Positions 16,869 through 25,443 of a DNA stretch of 44,762 bases are shown here, one piece after another. Below the pieces are notes generated by a model. That model saw only the letters and a program-made list of their open reading frames with translations, had not been told where the DNA came from and did no database searches. The DNA comes from an uncultured Paracoccaceae bacterium. Lineage in GTDB: Bacteria > Pseudomonadota > Alphaproteobacteria > Rhodobacterales > Rhodobacteraceae. The stretch is from NCBI GenBank assembly GCA_937872465.1, contig CALMSR010000013.1, forward strand, positions 1 to 44,762, in the 5' to 3' direction. The position numbers were made by a program, and so were the translations under genes. Numbering within the stretch: the stretch's first letter is position 1; each line of letters begins with the position of its first letter.

Positions 16869-18005
16869 ATGGCACTGATAAAAGGCAACGATCTGAACAA
16901 TGTGCTGCGCGGCACCAGCCTCGCGGACATCATCTACGGCTATGGCGGCGCCGACACGATCTACGGCTACGACGGCGACGACCGCATCTCCGGCGGCACC
17001 GGCAACGATACCATCAACGCAGGTAACGGCGACGACCGGGTCAACGGCGGCACCGGCAACGACCGCGTCTTCGGCCTGAGCGGCAACGACCAGATCATCG
17101 GCTACGACGGCAACGACCGGATCGACGGCGGCGACGGCAACGACCGCGTCTATGGGGACGGCGGCGACGACCTGCTCTACGGCGGCACCGGCAACGACCG
17201 CATGCTGGGCGGCATCGGCGACGACCGGATGTACGGCCAGGACGGCAACGACCGGATGTTCGGCGGCGACGGCGGGGACCGCATGGTCGGCGGGCTCGGC
17301 AACGACACGATCTACGGCGACGGCGGCAACGACGTGATCACCGACGAGGGCGGCAACAACATCGTCGACGGCGGTAGCGGCAACGACACGATCGTCACCG
17401 GCAGCGGCGACGACAGTATCGGCGGCGGCGAGGGCAACGACACGATCGACGGCGGCGAGGGCAACGACACGATCCGGGGCAACCGCGGCGACGACACGCT
17501 CACCGGCGGGCTCGGCGACGATGTCCTGAGCGGCGGCAGCGGTGCCGACCGGATGTACGGCGGCGAGGGCAACGACCGCCTGAGCGGCAGCTCCAAGGAC
17601 GACATCATGTACGGCGGCGCCGGCGACGACATCCTCGCCGGCGAATCCGACAACGACAGCCTCTACGGCGAGGACGGCAACGACACGCTGAACGGCGGCT
17701 TCGGCAACGACCGCCTGGTCGGCGGCGCCGGCAACGACCGCCTGATCGGCCTGACCGGCATCAACATCGTGACCGGCAACGAAGGCAACGACGTGTTCGT
17801 GTTCACCGCCGAGCAGACGACGATCACCGACTTCGAGAACGGGCTCGACCGGATCGATGTGACCGCGCTCGCAAGCATCGATTCCTTCGACGACTTCTTG
17901 ATCGGCCAGTTTGGTCCGAACGTGAAGGTGGTGTCTGACGAAGGCACGATCATCATGCTCGGCACGACTGTCGGCGAACTCGACGCCACCGACTTCATCT
18001 TTTGA
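16869..18005 (+). CDS. RTX repeat protein with C-terminal type I secretion signal
   Basis: A 378-aa protein made almost entirely of Ca2+-binding nonapeptide repeats (GGxGxDxhx), from about residue 18 to 315, roughly 30 units. The C-terminal 60 residues ([15 protein letters not shown]..., ending DATDFIF) match the RTX/serralysin-type C-terminal secretion region. There is no enzyme or toxin domain and no signal peptide, so it is expected to leave the cell through a type I exporter, none of which is in the window. The ATG follows a strong AGGAG site 6 bases upstream. It sits between the PAQR gene and etfB. Possible roles are surface layer, calcium sponge or adhesion; the sequence does not decide. 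Confidence 0.9.
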   Translation: MALIKGNDLNNVLRGTSLADIIYGYGGADTIYGYDGDDRISGGTGNDTINAGNGDDRVNGGTGNDRVFGLSGNDQIIGYDGNDRIDGGDGNDRVYGDGGDDLLYGGTGNDRMLGGIGDDRMYGQDGNDRMFGGDGGDRMVGGLGNDTIYGDGGNDVITDEGGNNIVDGGSGNDTIVTGSGDDSIGGGEGNDTIDGGEGNDTIRGNRGDDTLTGGLGDDVLSGGSGADRMYGGEGNDRLSGSSKDDIMYGGAGDDILAGESDNDSLYGEDGNDTLNGGFGNDRLVGGAGNDRLIGLTGINIVTGNEGNDVFVFTAEQTTITDFENGLDRIDVTALASIDSFDDFLIGQFGPNVKVVSDEGTIIMLGTTVGELDATDFIF

Positions 18006-18015
18006 GCCAAGAAGC

Positions 18016-18041
18016 CGGCGCCGGGCGACAGTCCGGCGCCG
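18016..18041 (+). terminator. Stem-loop after the RTX gene
   Basis: 9-bp perfect arms (18016-18024 and 18033-18041) with an 8-base loop, 10 bases past the stop. No T-run. Confidence 0.55.
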
Positions 18042-18067
18042 CCTGCCCTCGCTTCGTGAAGTTCCTG

Positions 18068-18096
18068 TTGCGCAGAACATCATGCGACCGTATCCA
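18068..18096 (+). promoter_or_regulatory. Putative sigma-70 promoter of etfBA
   Basis: TTGCGC (18068-18073), 17-base spacer, TATCCA (18091-18096). It is followed by a leader of about 110 bases to etfB and lies after the RTX terminator-like stem. Confidence 0.4.
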
Positions 18097-18212
18097 GCCG
18101 ATGCGGAATCGCGCGGGGTAAAGCGTCGCTTTCCGCCGCCCGCGCCGCCGCGGCCCGGGGCAGGAAGGGGCGGTCCGGCCACGGACCGCAGGAGCGACAC
18201 AAGGGAAGCGTC

Positions 18213-18974
18213 ATGAAGATCCTCGTCCCCGTCAAACGCGTCATCGACTACAACGTGAAGGTCCGGGTCAAGGCGGACGGGAGCGGCGTCGAGCTCGCCA
18301 ATGTCAAGATGAGCATGAACCCCTTCGACGAGATCGCCGTCGAGGAGGCGATCCGGCTCAAGGAAAAGGGCGTGGCCTCAGAGATCGTCGCGGTGTCGAT
18401 CGGGGTGAAGCAGGCCCAGGAGACGCTGCGGACCGCGCTCGCCATGGGGGCCGACCGGGCGATCCTCGTCGTGGCAACGGAGAACGTCAACGAGGATATC
18501 GAGCCGCTGGCGGTCGCCAAGATCCTCAAGGCGGTGATCGACGCCGAGGCGCCCGGGCTGGTGATCGCCGGCAAGCAGGCGATCGACAACGACATGAACG
18601 CCACCGGCCAGATGCTCGCGGCGCTGCTCGGCTGGCCGCAGGCGACCTTCGCCTCGAAGCTGGAGATCGCCGAGGGCACGGCCAAGGTCACCCGCGAGGT
18701 GGATGGCGGGCTGCAGGTGATCGATGTCGCGCTGCCCGCCGTCGTCACCGTGGATCTGCGGCTGAACGAGCCGCGCTACGCGAGCCTGCCCAACATCATG
18801 AAGGCCAAGAAGAAGCCGCTGGACGAGAAGACCCCGGCCGATTTCGGGGTCGACGCGAGCCCGCGGCTCAAGGTGCTGAAGACCGTGGAGCCGGAGACCC
18901 GCAAGGCGGGCGTCCGGGTTGCTTCGGTCGCCGAACTCGTCGAGAAGCTCAAGACCGAAGCGGGAGTGCTCTGA
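18213..18974 (+). CDS. etfB: Electron transfer flavoprotein, beta subunit
   Basis: A 253-aa subunit that binds AMP and part of the FAD environment. It passes electrons from acyl-CoA dehydrogenases (such as the Mcd protein of this window) to ETF:quinone oxidoreductase. The family motifs [14 protein letters not shown] at the start, the [12 protein letters not shown] helix, the [12 protein letters not shown] nucleotide loop and a conserved C-terminal [16 protein letters not shown] are all present, at normal length. Its stop overlaps the etfA ATG (TGATG), so the pair is translationally coupled. Confidence 0.97.
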   Translation: MKILVPVKRVIDYNVKVRVKADGSGVELANVKMSMNPFDEIAVEEAIRLKEKGVASEIVAVSIGVKQAQETLRTALAMGADRAILVVATENVNEDIEPLAVAKILKAVIDAEAPGLVIAGKQAIDNDMNATGQMLAALLGWPQATFASKLEIAEGTAKVTREVDGGLQVIDVALPAVVTVDLRLNEPRYASLPNIMKAKKKPLDEKTPADFGVDASPRLKVLKTVEPETRKAGVRVASVAELVEKLKTEAGVL

Positions 18975-19903
18975 TGGCCGTCCTCATCCTCGCCAAGCAC
19001 GACAATGCGGCCCTGAACGACGCCACCGCCAAGACGGTGACCGCGGCCAAGACCATGGGCGGCGACATCCACCTTCTCGTCGCCGGCAAGGATTGCGCCG
19101 CGGTGGCGGCGGCGGGCGCCGCGATCGACGGCGTCGCCAAGGTGATCCATGTGGAGGGCGACGCCTATGCCCATCGCCTCGCCGAGCCCCTGACCGAGCT
19201 GGTGCACGGCCTGGCCGATGGCTACGAGCACATCGCCTTTCCCGCCACCACCACCGGCAAGAACGTCGCCCCGCGCCTCGCGGCGCTGATGGACGTGATG
19301 GTGATCTCCGACATCACCGGCGTGGTCTCCCCGGACACCTTCGAGCGGCCGATCTACGCCGGCAACGCCATCCAGACGGTGCAGTCGCGCGACGCCACCA
19401 AGATCGTCACCGTGCGCGGCGCGAGCTTCGAAGCCGCCGGATCCCAAGCGCCCTGCCCCGTCGAGACCGGCGCGGCCGCCGCCGATCCCGGCATCTCCGC
19501 CTGGGTCGAGGACCGGGTACAGGCGAGCGACCGGCCGGAGCTCACCTCGGCGCGCATCGTCGTCTCCGGCGGGCGCGGCGTCGGCTCGGAGGAGAATTTC
19601 GCCATCATCGAGAAGCTCGCCGACAAGCTGGGTGCCGCGGTCGGCGCCAGCCGCGCGGCGGTCGATTCGGGCTACGCGCCCAACGACTGGCAGGTCGGCC
19701 AGACCGGCAAGGTGGTGGCCCCCGAGCTCTACATCGCCATCGGCATCTCCGGCGCGATCCAGCATCTCGCCGGCATGAAGGATTCAAAGGTCATCGTCGC
19801 CATCAACAAGGACGAGGAGGCGCCGATCTTCCAGGTCGCCGATTACGGCCTCGTGGGCGATCTGTTCCAGGTGGTGCCGGAGCTCGAGGCCGCGCTCGGC
19901 TGA
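18974..19903 (+). CDS. etfA: Electron transfer flavoprotein, alpha subunit
   Basis: A 309-aa FAD-binding subunit. The C-terminal FAD domain (about 190-305) contains [54 protein letters not shown] and a complete stop-terminated end (EAALG). It is full-length. The last 61 codons before its final residue have a 183-bp second copy at 21469-21651 with 11 differences, located after an inserted pair of genes. The functional copy is this one because it keeps the conserved residues and the whole gene. The downstream sequence 19904-20042 carries no gene on this strand. Confidence 0.97.
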   Translation: MAVLILAKHDNAALNDATAKTVTAAKTMGGDIHLLVAGKDCAAVAAAGAAIDGVAKVIHVEGDAYAHRLAEPLTELVHGLADGYEHIAFPATTTGKNVAPRLAALMDVMVISDITGVVSPDTFERPIYAGNAIQTVQSRDATKIVTVRGASFEAAGSQAPCPVETGAAAADPGISAWVEDRVQASDRPELTSARIVVSGGRGVGSEENFAIIEKLADKLGAAVGASRAAVDSGYAPNDWQVGQTGKVVAPELYIAIGISGAIQHLAGMKDSKVIVAINKDEEAPIFQVADYGLVGDLFQVVPELEAALG

Positions 19904-19980
19904 GGCGTTCTGGGGCATCCAACCCACTGAGTACGGGCCCGGGGTGCAGAGCGGTCCCTGTGGCCTTGCCGCCAGCGACC

Positions 19981-20002
19981 AAAATTGACCCGCCGCAGCG
20001 GG
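19981..20002 (-). terminator. Stem-loop with T-rich tail after the PPC-like gene
   Basis: The 5-bp arms at 19989-19993 and 19998-20002 enclose a 4-base loop, read on the minus strand. It is followed by a TCAATTTT tail, which is the classical rho-independent order for the gene ending at 20043. This is the clearest intrinsic terminator in the window. Confidence 0.55.
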
Positions 20003-20042
20003 CAAAAAAGGACGTCAGGAGCCCGCTGCAGGAAATACAAAG

Positions 20043-20621
20043 CTAGAGCTCATCCGGCGAATAGGCCGTAAACAACTCGTAGCTGCAGCCGGCCGCTTGC
20101 TGAGAGGTTAGGGCGACGAACAATACCGTCTCCCCATTTGGGGAGAGAGCCAAAGTCTTGGATGTGAATACGTCTGGAAACATTGCCCGGCCAGCACCCT
20201 GTTCACTGCCGGTGTAGAAGTTCATGTTACACCAGACGTAGTCGCCGCTATTTGTTCTAACCTTAATATAGACCCTCGCCGCCGTGGGATCGATCCTCAT
20301 TGCGAACCAATCGGGCGATGCTTCGAAGACGTGTCCGACGATCGACTCCCCGACAGCAACCTGATTGGCCGCTTCGTATCCATCGTTCGGCTCGATCTCC
20401 TTGCCTTCCGCGAACTTCCTGGGCGGAATGACCATCTGATCTGAAGAAGCCTGGGCCAAACGGAAGGATGCCCTGTTGGTCTGCTGTGCCGCAATGCCGT
20501 TGCTGGGATGAGCGACCAAGAACATCCCTAGGACTGCCGCTTCAAGCCATCCCTTTGTGAACCCAAAAGACCGGTTGACCTTCCATTCCGGATCGCTCTC
20601 CAAGCGCACAAACATTCTCAT
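20043..20621 (-). CDS. Exported PPC-like domain protein (islet gene 2)
   Basis: A 192-aa protein with an N-terminal anchor or signal (hydrophobic [15 protein letters not shown] about 26-40, then AAQQ). A beta-rich domain follows with an [18 protein letters not shown]...PDWFAMRI pattern. That EPN-D...DW-F order is the mark of pre-peptidase C-terminal (PPC)-like domains in exported proteins. Two cysteines near the end may pair. The ATG at 20621 is preferred; the frame extends to a TTG at 20687 that overlaps the stop of the upstream gene, so coupling is also possible. It is visibly richer in A and T than the genes around it. No enzyme domain is present. Confidence 0.65.
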   Translation of the reverse strand: MRMFVRLESDPEWKVNRSFGFTKGWLEAAVLGMFLVAHPSNGIAAQQTNRASFRLAQASSDQMVIPPRKFAEGKEIEPNDGYEAANQVAVGESIVGHVFEASPDWFAMRIDPTAARVYIKVRTNSGDYVWCNMNFYTGSEQGAGRAMFPDVFTSKTLALSPNGETVLFVALTSQQAAGCSYELFTAYSPDEL

Positions 20622-20683
20622 CACCCGGCCCCCGTCAAACTTCAATCCCGTGCCCGGTAGACTATCGGATAACGAGCGTCCGA

Positions 20684-21352
20684 TCAAAGGCGGCTGTCGC
20701 CCGTGATGCGGATATCATACTCGCACATCCTCGTGCCCCATGTCGAAGCCTTCAGAAAGATGTAGTCGTGCTCTCCGACAAAGACGCTCTCTCGAAGAGA
20801 GGAACCGATCGGAGCAAAGCGCCAAGTCTCCAATGGCTCAGCCTTGGCGTCGAGGACGGCGATCTCGCAAACTTCAGGCTCGTCGAAAGTTGCAGCGCCG
20901 CTTGAGACCTCAATGGATAGATCCTGCAGACCGAGTGCAGAGACCGGTATGGCGTACCAGTCCTCCCGATCTCCCCGTCCCGCATCCAATCTGGCCGAAT
21001 AGACAACCCCTAGGCTGATCTCGCTTGCACGCGGGGGCGAGTTGTTCGGCTCTTTCTCTCCGGCATGCTCCAGGTCGACCGGCGTGCCCGGGATCTCGCC
21101 GCGTCCCCCGTTGTCTGGTCCAGCCGACGATTGTCGCTCCGCAACCACGAGGGGCGTCGCGATGAACCCGGCTCCGATCAGGAAGACGAGCAGGCCCGCC
21201 GATGACGACTCGAACTTCAGACCGAACAGCTCAAGCTTGGCCGAACCACGGCCCTTTGGCCGGAACATCAACCACAACCCTGCCAACGCGAAAACTGCGC
21301 CGCACCCCATCAGGAATAGGAGCTTCGTCTCGTCCAACTCGCCGAACTTCAT
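20684..21352 (-). CDS. Membrane-anchored PPC-like domain protein (islet gene 1)
   Basis: A 222-aa protein. Two hydrophobic helices (about 11-28 and 50-70) are linked by a KLELFGLKFESSS stretch. They are followed by a periplasmic part with EKEPNNSPPRASEISLG... and DREDWYAIPV, the same EPN...DWY signature as the downstream gene. It probably places a PPC-like domain outside the inner membrane. The ATG at 21352 has AGGAG upstream; a GTG at 21370 is less likely. The pair overlap at 20684-20687 if the TTG start of the next gene is used. Codon use is less GC-biased than in flanking genes. Homology of the linker to known families cannot be assigned. Confidence 0.65.
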   Translation of the reverse strand: MKFGELDETKLLFLMGCGAVFALAGLWLMFRPKGRGSAKLELFGLKFESSSAGLLVFLIGAGFIATPLVVAERQSSAGPDNGGRGEIPGTPVDLEHAGEKEPNNSPPRASEISLGVVYSARLDAGRGDREDWYAIPVSALGLQDLSIEVSSGAATFDEPEVCEIAVLDAKAEPLETWRFAPIGSSLRESVFVGEHDYIFLKASTWGTRMCEYDIRITGDSRL

Positions 21353-21468
21353 CAAATCTCCTGGTGACACATCGGACTCGGGTTACCTTAGCCCAGTTGT
21401 CCAGTGCCGCGCACTATTCACGAACTGACGGATGCGTCGACTATTGGGTCGGCCGGGCCGGATAGGGT

Positions 21469-21651
21469 GTGGCGCCCGAGCTCTTCATCGCCATCGGCAT
21501 CTCCGGCGCGATCCAGCATCTCGCCGGCATGAAGGATTCGAGGGGCATCGTCGCCATCGACAAGGACGAGGAGGCGCCGATCTTCCAGGTCGCCGATTGC
21601 GGCCTCGGGGGCGATCTCTTCCAGGTGGTGCCGAAGCTCGAGGCCGCACTC
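21469..21651 (+). pseudogene. Decayed copy of the etfA 3' end
   Basis: This 183-bp segment matches the etfA codons at 19715-19897 in the same frame with 11 mismatches (about 94 percent identity). Seven of these change an amino acid (Y to F, K to R, V to G, N to D, Y to C, V to G, E to K). Both copies start at the same GTG codon boundary (VAPEL). The stop is lost in the second copy, where a few bases after the last shared codon have been deleted. Further short matches follow (CCCACTGA and GGGCCCG at about 21706-21726 against 19924-19942). It is a non-functional relic bounding the islet. Confidence 0.9.
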
Positions 21652-21726
21652 TACTGGGGCCCCGGGCGGGCCGGTCGGCGCCCGCTGAATCCCGGAAGCA
21701 CTTCTCCCACTGACCGATGGGCCCGA

Positions 21727-21753
21727 CCCCTCCGCGCGACCGGCGCGGAGGGG
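21727..21753. terminator. 11-bp stem-loop between the etfA relic and the symporter gene
   Basis: Perfect arms 21727-21737 and 21743-21753 with a 5-base loop. It lies between the relic (plus) and the stop of the minus-strand symporter. It was probably the shared convergent terminator before the islet inserted. Confidence 0.6.
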
Positions 21754-21768
21754 CGTCCGCCGGCCGGA

Positions 21769-23193
21769 TCAGCTCTCCCGGTACCAGATCGAATGCTCGA
21801 TCTGGTCGCCGAGTTCCGGATAATCCGCCGCGTGGAAGACCGGCTCCTTGCCGGCTTTCCGCTGCTCGAAATAATCCTTGGTCAGCTTCACCACCGTCCC
21901 CGACAGCGCCACGATCGCGATCAGGTTGATCGTCGCCATGAGCCCCATGGAGGCGTCCGCGGTGTTGAACACCGTCGCCACCGCCTGCAGCGACCCCCAG
22001 ATCACCATGAGCAGCACCACCACCCGGAGCACCATCAGCCCCTCGTGCCGGCCGACCCCGAGATAGACCATCGCCATTTCCGAGTAGGAGTAGTTGCCGA
22101 TGATCGAGGTGAAGGCGAAGAAGAAGATTGCGATGGCGACGAAATAGGTGCCGGCGCTGCCGATATGCTCCCCGAGGGCCGCCTGGGTGAGCGCCGTCCC
22201 GGTCACGTCGCCGCCGGGCACGTAAGCGCTGGAAAGCAGGATCATCATCGCCGTGCAGGTGCAGATCACCAGCGTGTCGATGAAGACGCCGAGCGCCTGC
22301 ACGAAGCCCTGGCTCGACGGGTGGTGCGGCACCGGCGTCGCCGCCGCGGCGATGTTCGGCGCCGAGCCCATGCCCGCCTCGTTGGAGAAGAGCCCGCGCT
22401 TGACCCCGTTCAGCATCGCCGCGGCGACCCCGCCGGTGATCCCGCCCGCCGCCTCCTGCAGCCCGAAGGCCGAGCCGATGATATGGGCGAACATTCCCGG
22501 GATCTGCGGCAGATGCGTGAGCAGGACCCAGATCGCCACCAGGAGGTAGATGCCCGCCATCACCGGCACGATGTACTCCGCCACCGTCGCGATCTTGCGA
22601 ATGCCTCCGAAGATCACCACCGCCGTGAGCGCCGCGACGACCAGCCCGGTCACGATCTTCGGCACGCCGAAGCCGCCCTGCATCGCCTCGGCGATCGAGT
22701 TCGCCTGCACCGCATTGAAGACCAGGCCGAAGGAGAGGATGAGACAGACGGAGAAAACCCCGCCGAGCCAGGGCATCCCGAGCCCCTTGGCGATGTAGAA
22801 GGCGGGCCCGCCCCGGTAGACCTGATGCTCGGGCCCGTGCACCTTGTAGAGCTGCGCGAGGGTCGATTCCGAATAGGCGGTGGCCATGCCGACCAGGGCC
22901 ACCATCCACATCCAGAAGATCGCGCCGGGCCCGCCGAGCGTGAGCGCCACCGCGACGCCGGCGATGTTGCCGGTGCCGACCCGGCTCGCGAGGCTGGTGG
23001 CCAGCGCCTGCAGCGGCGTGATGCCTTCCTTGTCGGTCTCGCCGGAGCTCAGGATCACCCGGAACATCTCGCCGAAATGCAGGATCTGCTGGAAGCGCAA
23101 TCGGATGGTGAAATAGACGCCGACCGCAAGCAATCCGTAGATCAGCACGTAACCCCAGAAGATCGTGTTGAGAAAATCGATGATCGTGTTCAT
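21769..23193 (-). CDS. Alanine/glycine:cation symporter (AGCS family)
   Basis: A 474-aa sodium:alanine (or glycine) symporter with about 10-11 membrane helices. The family signatures are clear: [23 protein letters not shown] (about 63-85), [42 protein letters not shown] (about 289-307) and [17 protein letters not shown]. The C-terminal hydrophilic tail is short. The ATG at 23193 has GGGGAC before it; the longer frame adds a leader without family matches. It is divergent from the 3-hydroxybutyryl-CoA dehydrogenase gene with 156 bases between. Amino-acid import is the expected function; which amino acid cannot be read. Confidence 0.95.
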   Translation of the reverse strand: MNTIIDFLNTIFWGYVLIYGLLAVGVYFTIRLRFQQILHFGEMFRVILSSGETDKEGITPLQALATSLASRVGTGNIAGVAVALTLGGPGAIFWMWMVALVGMATAYSESTLAQLYKVHGPEHQVYRGGPAFYIAKGLGMPWLGGVFSVCLILSFGLVFNAVQANSIAEAMQGGFGVPKIVTGLVVAALTAVVIFGGIRKIATVAEYIVPVMAGIYLLVAIWVLLTHLPQIPGMFAHIIGSAFGLQEAAGGITGGVAAAMLNGVKRGLFSNEAGMGSAPNIAAAATPVPHHPSSQGFVQALGVFIDTLVICTCTAMMILLSSAYVPGGDVTGTALTQAALGEHIGSAGTYFVAIAIFFFAFTSIIGNYSYSEMAMVYLGVGRHEGLMVLRVVVLLMVIWGSLQAVATVFNTADASMGLMATINLIAIVALSGTVVKLTKDYFEQRKAGKEPVFHAADYPELGDQIEHSIWYRES

Positions 23194-23289
23194 GGCCGTC
23201 CCCCTGTGCCCTGATCGGCATACGCTACGCCCGGTACAAAAACCTGTCCACCGAATGCTCGCAGGCGCCAAGGTTTCCGGGACAAAGCC

Positions 23290-23318
23290 TTGCACGCCCC
23301 GGCGGCGCTGCCTAATCT
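23290..23318 (+). promoter_or_regulatory. Putative sigma-70 promoter of the 3-hydroxybutyryl-CoA dehydrogenase gene
   Basis: TTGCAC (23290-23295), a 17-base spacer, TAATCT (23313-23318), 31 bases before the ATG. It is one of the better matches in the window. Confidence 0.5.
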
Positions 23319-23349
23319 GGCCGCCGAACGGCTATCGGGGCGAAAATCC

Positions 23350-24225
23350 ATGGAAATCAAGCAGGTCGGCGTGATCGGCGCCGGGCAGATGGGCAACGGC
23401 ATCGCGCATGTCTTCGCCCTTGCCGGTTACGACGTGCTGCTCAACGACATTTCCGAGGAGGCCGTGGCGCGGGCGCTGGAGGTGATCGGCCGGAACCTCG
23501 AGCGGCAGGTCTCGCGCGCGCGCATCACCGAGGCCGACCGCGAGGCGGCGCTGGCGCGGATCCGCGCCGAGCCCGATCTCGCGGCGGTGGGCGCCGCCGA
23601 TCTCGTGGTGGAATCCGCGACCGAGAAGGAGGCGATCAAGAACAGCATCTTCGAGAGCCTCGCGCCGCATCTCGCGCCGCAGACGATCCTGACCACGAAC
23701 ACCTCCTCGATCTCCATCACGCGGCTGGCGGCCCGGACCGACCGTCCGGAACGCTTCATGGGCTTCCATTTCATGAATCCGGTGCCGGTGATGCAGCTGG
23801 TGGAGCTGATCCGCGGCATCGCCACCGATCAGGCGACCTACGACACGCTGCTCGGGGTGGTCGAGACGCTCGGCAAGACCGCCGCCAGTTCCGAGGATTA
23901 TCCGGCCTTCATCGTCAACCGCATCCTGATCCCGATGATCAACGAGGCGGTCTATGCGCTCTACGAGGGCGTGGGCTCGGTGGCCTCGATCGACATCTCG
24001 CTCAAGCTCGGCGCCAACCACCCGATGGGGCCGCTGGAGCTGGCCGATTTCATCGGGCTCGACACCTGTCTCGCGATCATGAACGTGCTGCACGAGGGGC
24101 TGGCGGACACCAAGTACCGCCCCTGCCCGCTCCTGGTGAAATACGTCGAGGCCGGCTGGCTGGGCCGCAAGTCGAAGCGCGGCTTCTACGACTATCGCGG
24201 CGAGACGCCGGTCCCGACCCGCTGA
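23350..24225 (+). CDS. 3-hydroxybutyryl-CoA dehydrogenase
   Basis: A 291-aa NAD(P)-dependent enzyme interconverting acetoacetyl-CoA and 3-hydroxybutyryl-CoA. The Rossmann GxGxxG is GAGQMG (10-15). The catalytic histidine lies in MGFHFMNPVPVMQLVE, and the C-terminal helical domain has the family PAFIVNRILIPMINEAVYALYEG and ANHPMGPLELADFIGLD. It supplies or consumes C4 acyl-CoA for the poly-hydroxybutyrate and ethylmalonyl-CoA routes. The ATG follows a TTGCAC/TAATCT promoter. Its 3' end overlaps the convergent DNA-repair gene by 34 bases. Symbols such as hbdA or paaH are used for relatives; I assign none. Confidence 0.95.
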   Translation: MEIKQVGVIGAGQMGNGIAHVFALAGYDVLLNDISEEAVARALEVIGRNLERQVSRARITEADREAALARIRAEPDLAAVGAADLVVESATEKEAIKNSIFESLAPHLAPQTILTTNTSSISITRLAARTDRPERFMGFHFMNPVPVMQLVELIRGIATDQATYDTLLGVVETLGKTAASSEDYPAFIVNRILIPMINEAVYALYEGVGSVASIDISLKLGANHPMGPLELADFIGLDTCLAIMNVLHEGLADTKYRPCPLLVKYVEAGWLGRKSKRGFYDYRGETPVPTR

Positions 24226-25343
24226 CCGGCCGCCGCGCCGACGAGCTCGAACCCGATTTCCCCGAGCGCGCGGCCGTTCGCGAGGATCTCCAGCCGGTGC
24301 GCGCCGTCATGATAGACCCGCGTGGTGATGCGCCGGATCGAATGCCGGCGCGCGAGTTCCAGCGTCTCGCCCGGGGCGAGCGAGAGTTGCCGCCACTTGA
24401 AGACCTTGGCCGAGGTTCCGCCGTTGGCCTTGCGGTGATGGATCGCGTAGTCGAGCACGATCTCCTGCGGGTCCCCGCCTTCGGAGCGCAGGCACGCGAC
24501 AAATTCCAGCGCCTCGCCGAAGGCCACCACCGGGCTCGCCAGATCGAGGCGCTCCAGCCGCAGCGCCGCCTCGCCGAAGCCGAGGGCTGCGAGCGTCGGC
24601 CGGTGGCCGGCCTTGACCAGCGAGCGGCAGGCATGGCGCACCAGCCGGCGCCGCTCCGGCGGCGCGCCCGCCAGCCAGTCCCGGGCGATCCCGGCCACGA
24701 GATCGGGATGGTCCTTGGCGATGTCGTTGAGGCTGTTGGCGACCGAGCGCCGCACGTCCTCCGAGGGATCGTCGCGCAGCCGCCCGAGCAGCGGCATCAG
24801 CGGCGCGGGATCGGCGACGAAGGGCGCGAGGCGCATGCCCCAGGGCAAACGCGGCCGCGAGCCCTCCGAGGCGAGCCGCCGCACCCGCCAGTCCGCATGG
24901 CCGGTCCAGCGCATCATATGCCCCATCGCCCGCTCGGGATCGGCGAGAATGAAGGGGCGGACGGCGAATTCGGAGCTGAAGCGCCGGGTCATCTCGGCCA
25001 GAACCTCCATGGCCCGGTCGAAATCGCCCAGGCCCCGCAGCGCCACGAGATCGGCCATGGGCATCACCGCCCAGCCGCGAATGCCGGGCGCCCCCTCCGC
25101 CGCATCCGCGGGCGCGAGGGCGGCGAGCATCAGGTCGCAGGCCGGGCCGAAGTCCCTTGGCAGGCAGGCGTCGAGCGCCCGGGTTATCTGCGCCGCGCGG
25201 GCCTTGAGTTCCAGCGCCTCCAGCCCGTCACCCGCCAGCGCCTCGAAGCGGTCGCGATCGAAGCCGGGTGATCGCGCGGCGAGGTTCGCGCCGATCATGG
25301 CGATGGTGCCGGTATTGAAGAAGGTCTTGAAGGGCTCGGGCAT
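24192..25343 (-). CDS. DNA alkylation repair protein (AlkD-like HEAT)
   Basis: A 383-aa protein of the DNA alkylation repair (HEAT-repeat glycosylase-like) family. It contains HEAT-type helices with WTGHADWRVRRLASEGSRPRLPWG (about 146-169) and DPSEDVRRSVANSLNDIAKDHPDLV (192-216), the most conserved stretches. The N-terminus FNTGTIAMIGANLAARSPGF and a C-terminal beta-rich end (about 285-383, with HHRKANGGTSAKVFKW) match the longer members. It presumably removes 3- or 7-methylpurines. The ATG at 25343 is the first good start. The 3' end overlaps the 3-hydroxybutyryl-CoA dehydrogenase gene by 34 bases in the opposite direction. Confidence 0.85.
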   Translation of the reverse strand: MPEPFKTFFNTGTIAMIGANLAARSPGFDRDRFEALAGDGLEALELKARAAQITRALDACLPRDFGPACDLMLAALAPADAAEGAPGIRGWAVMPMADLVALRGLGDFDRAMEVLAEMTRRFSSEFAVRPFILADPERAMGHMMRWTGHADWRVRRLASEGSRPRLPWGMRLAPFVADPAPLMPLLGRLRDDPSEDVRRSVANSLNDIAKDHPDLVAGIARDWLAGAPPERRRLVRHACRSLVKAGHRPTLAALGFGEAALRLERLDLASPVVAFGEALEFVACLRSEGGDPQEIVLDYAIHHRKANGGTSAKVFKWRQLSLAPGETLELARRHSIRRITTRVYHDGAHRLEILANGRALGEIGFELVGAAAGQRVGTGVSPR

Positions 25344-25443
25344 GGCCCATTCTGGCGCGCTCGCGCCGATGCACGCAAGTGTGCCTGTCTGAAGCGCGAT
25401 CCCGCGCTATCATTCCGGCAGGATGCAAGCTCGGGAGGCGGTC

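Noticed and set aside
16869..18005. The tandem 27-base periodicity as a CRISPR or satellite array
   Set aside because: It is an in-frame protein repeat (GGxGxDxhx) with no spacers.
16854..18200. A 448-aa open frame on the minus strand through the RTX gene
   Set aside because: It is the antisense of the GGxGxD codon repeats, so the Val/Ala/Asp-rich pattern is a by-product. No ribosome site or family.
21469..23214. A 581-aa plus-strand frame beginning in the etfA relic
   Set aside because: Only the first 61 codons have etfA homology; the rest is antisense to the symporter and shadow-like.
25385..25413. A promoter for the YceI gene (CTGTCT, TATCAT, 17-base spacer)
   Set aside because: The -35 match is too weak to list as a feature, although the -10 hexamer is fair.
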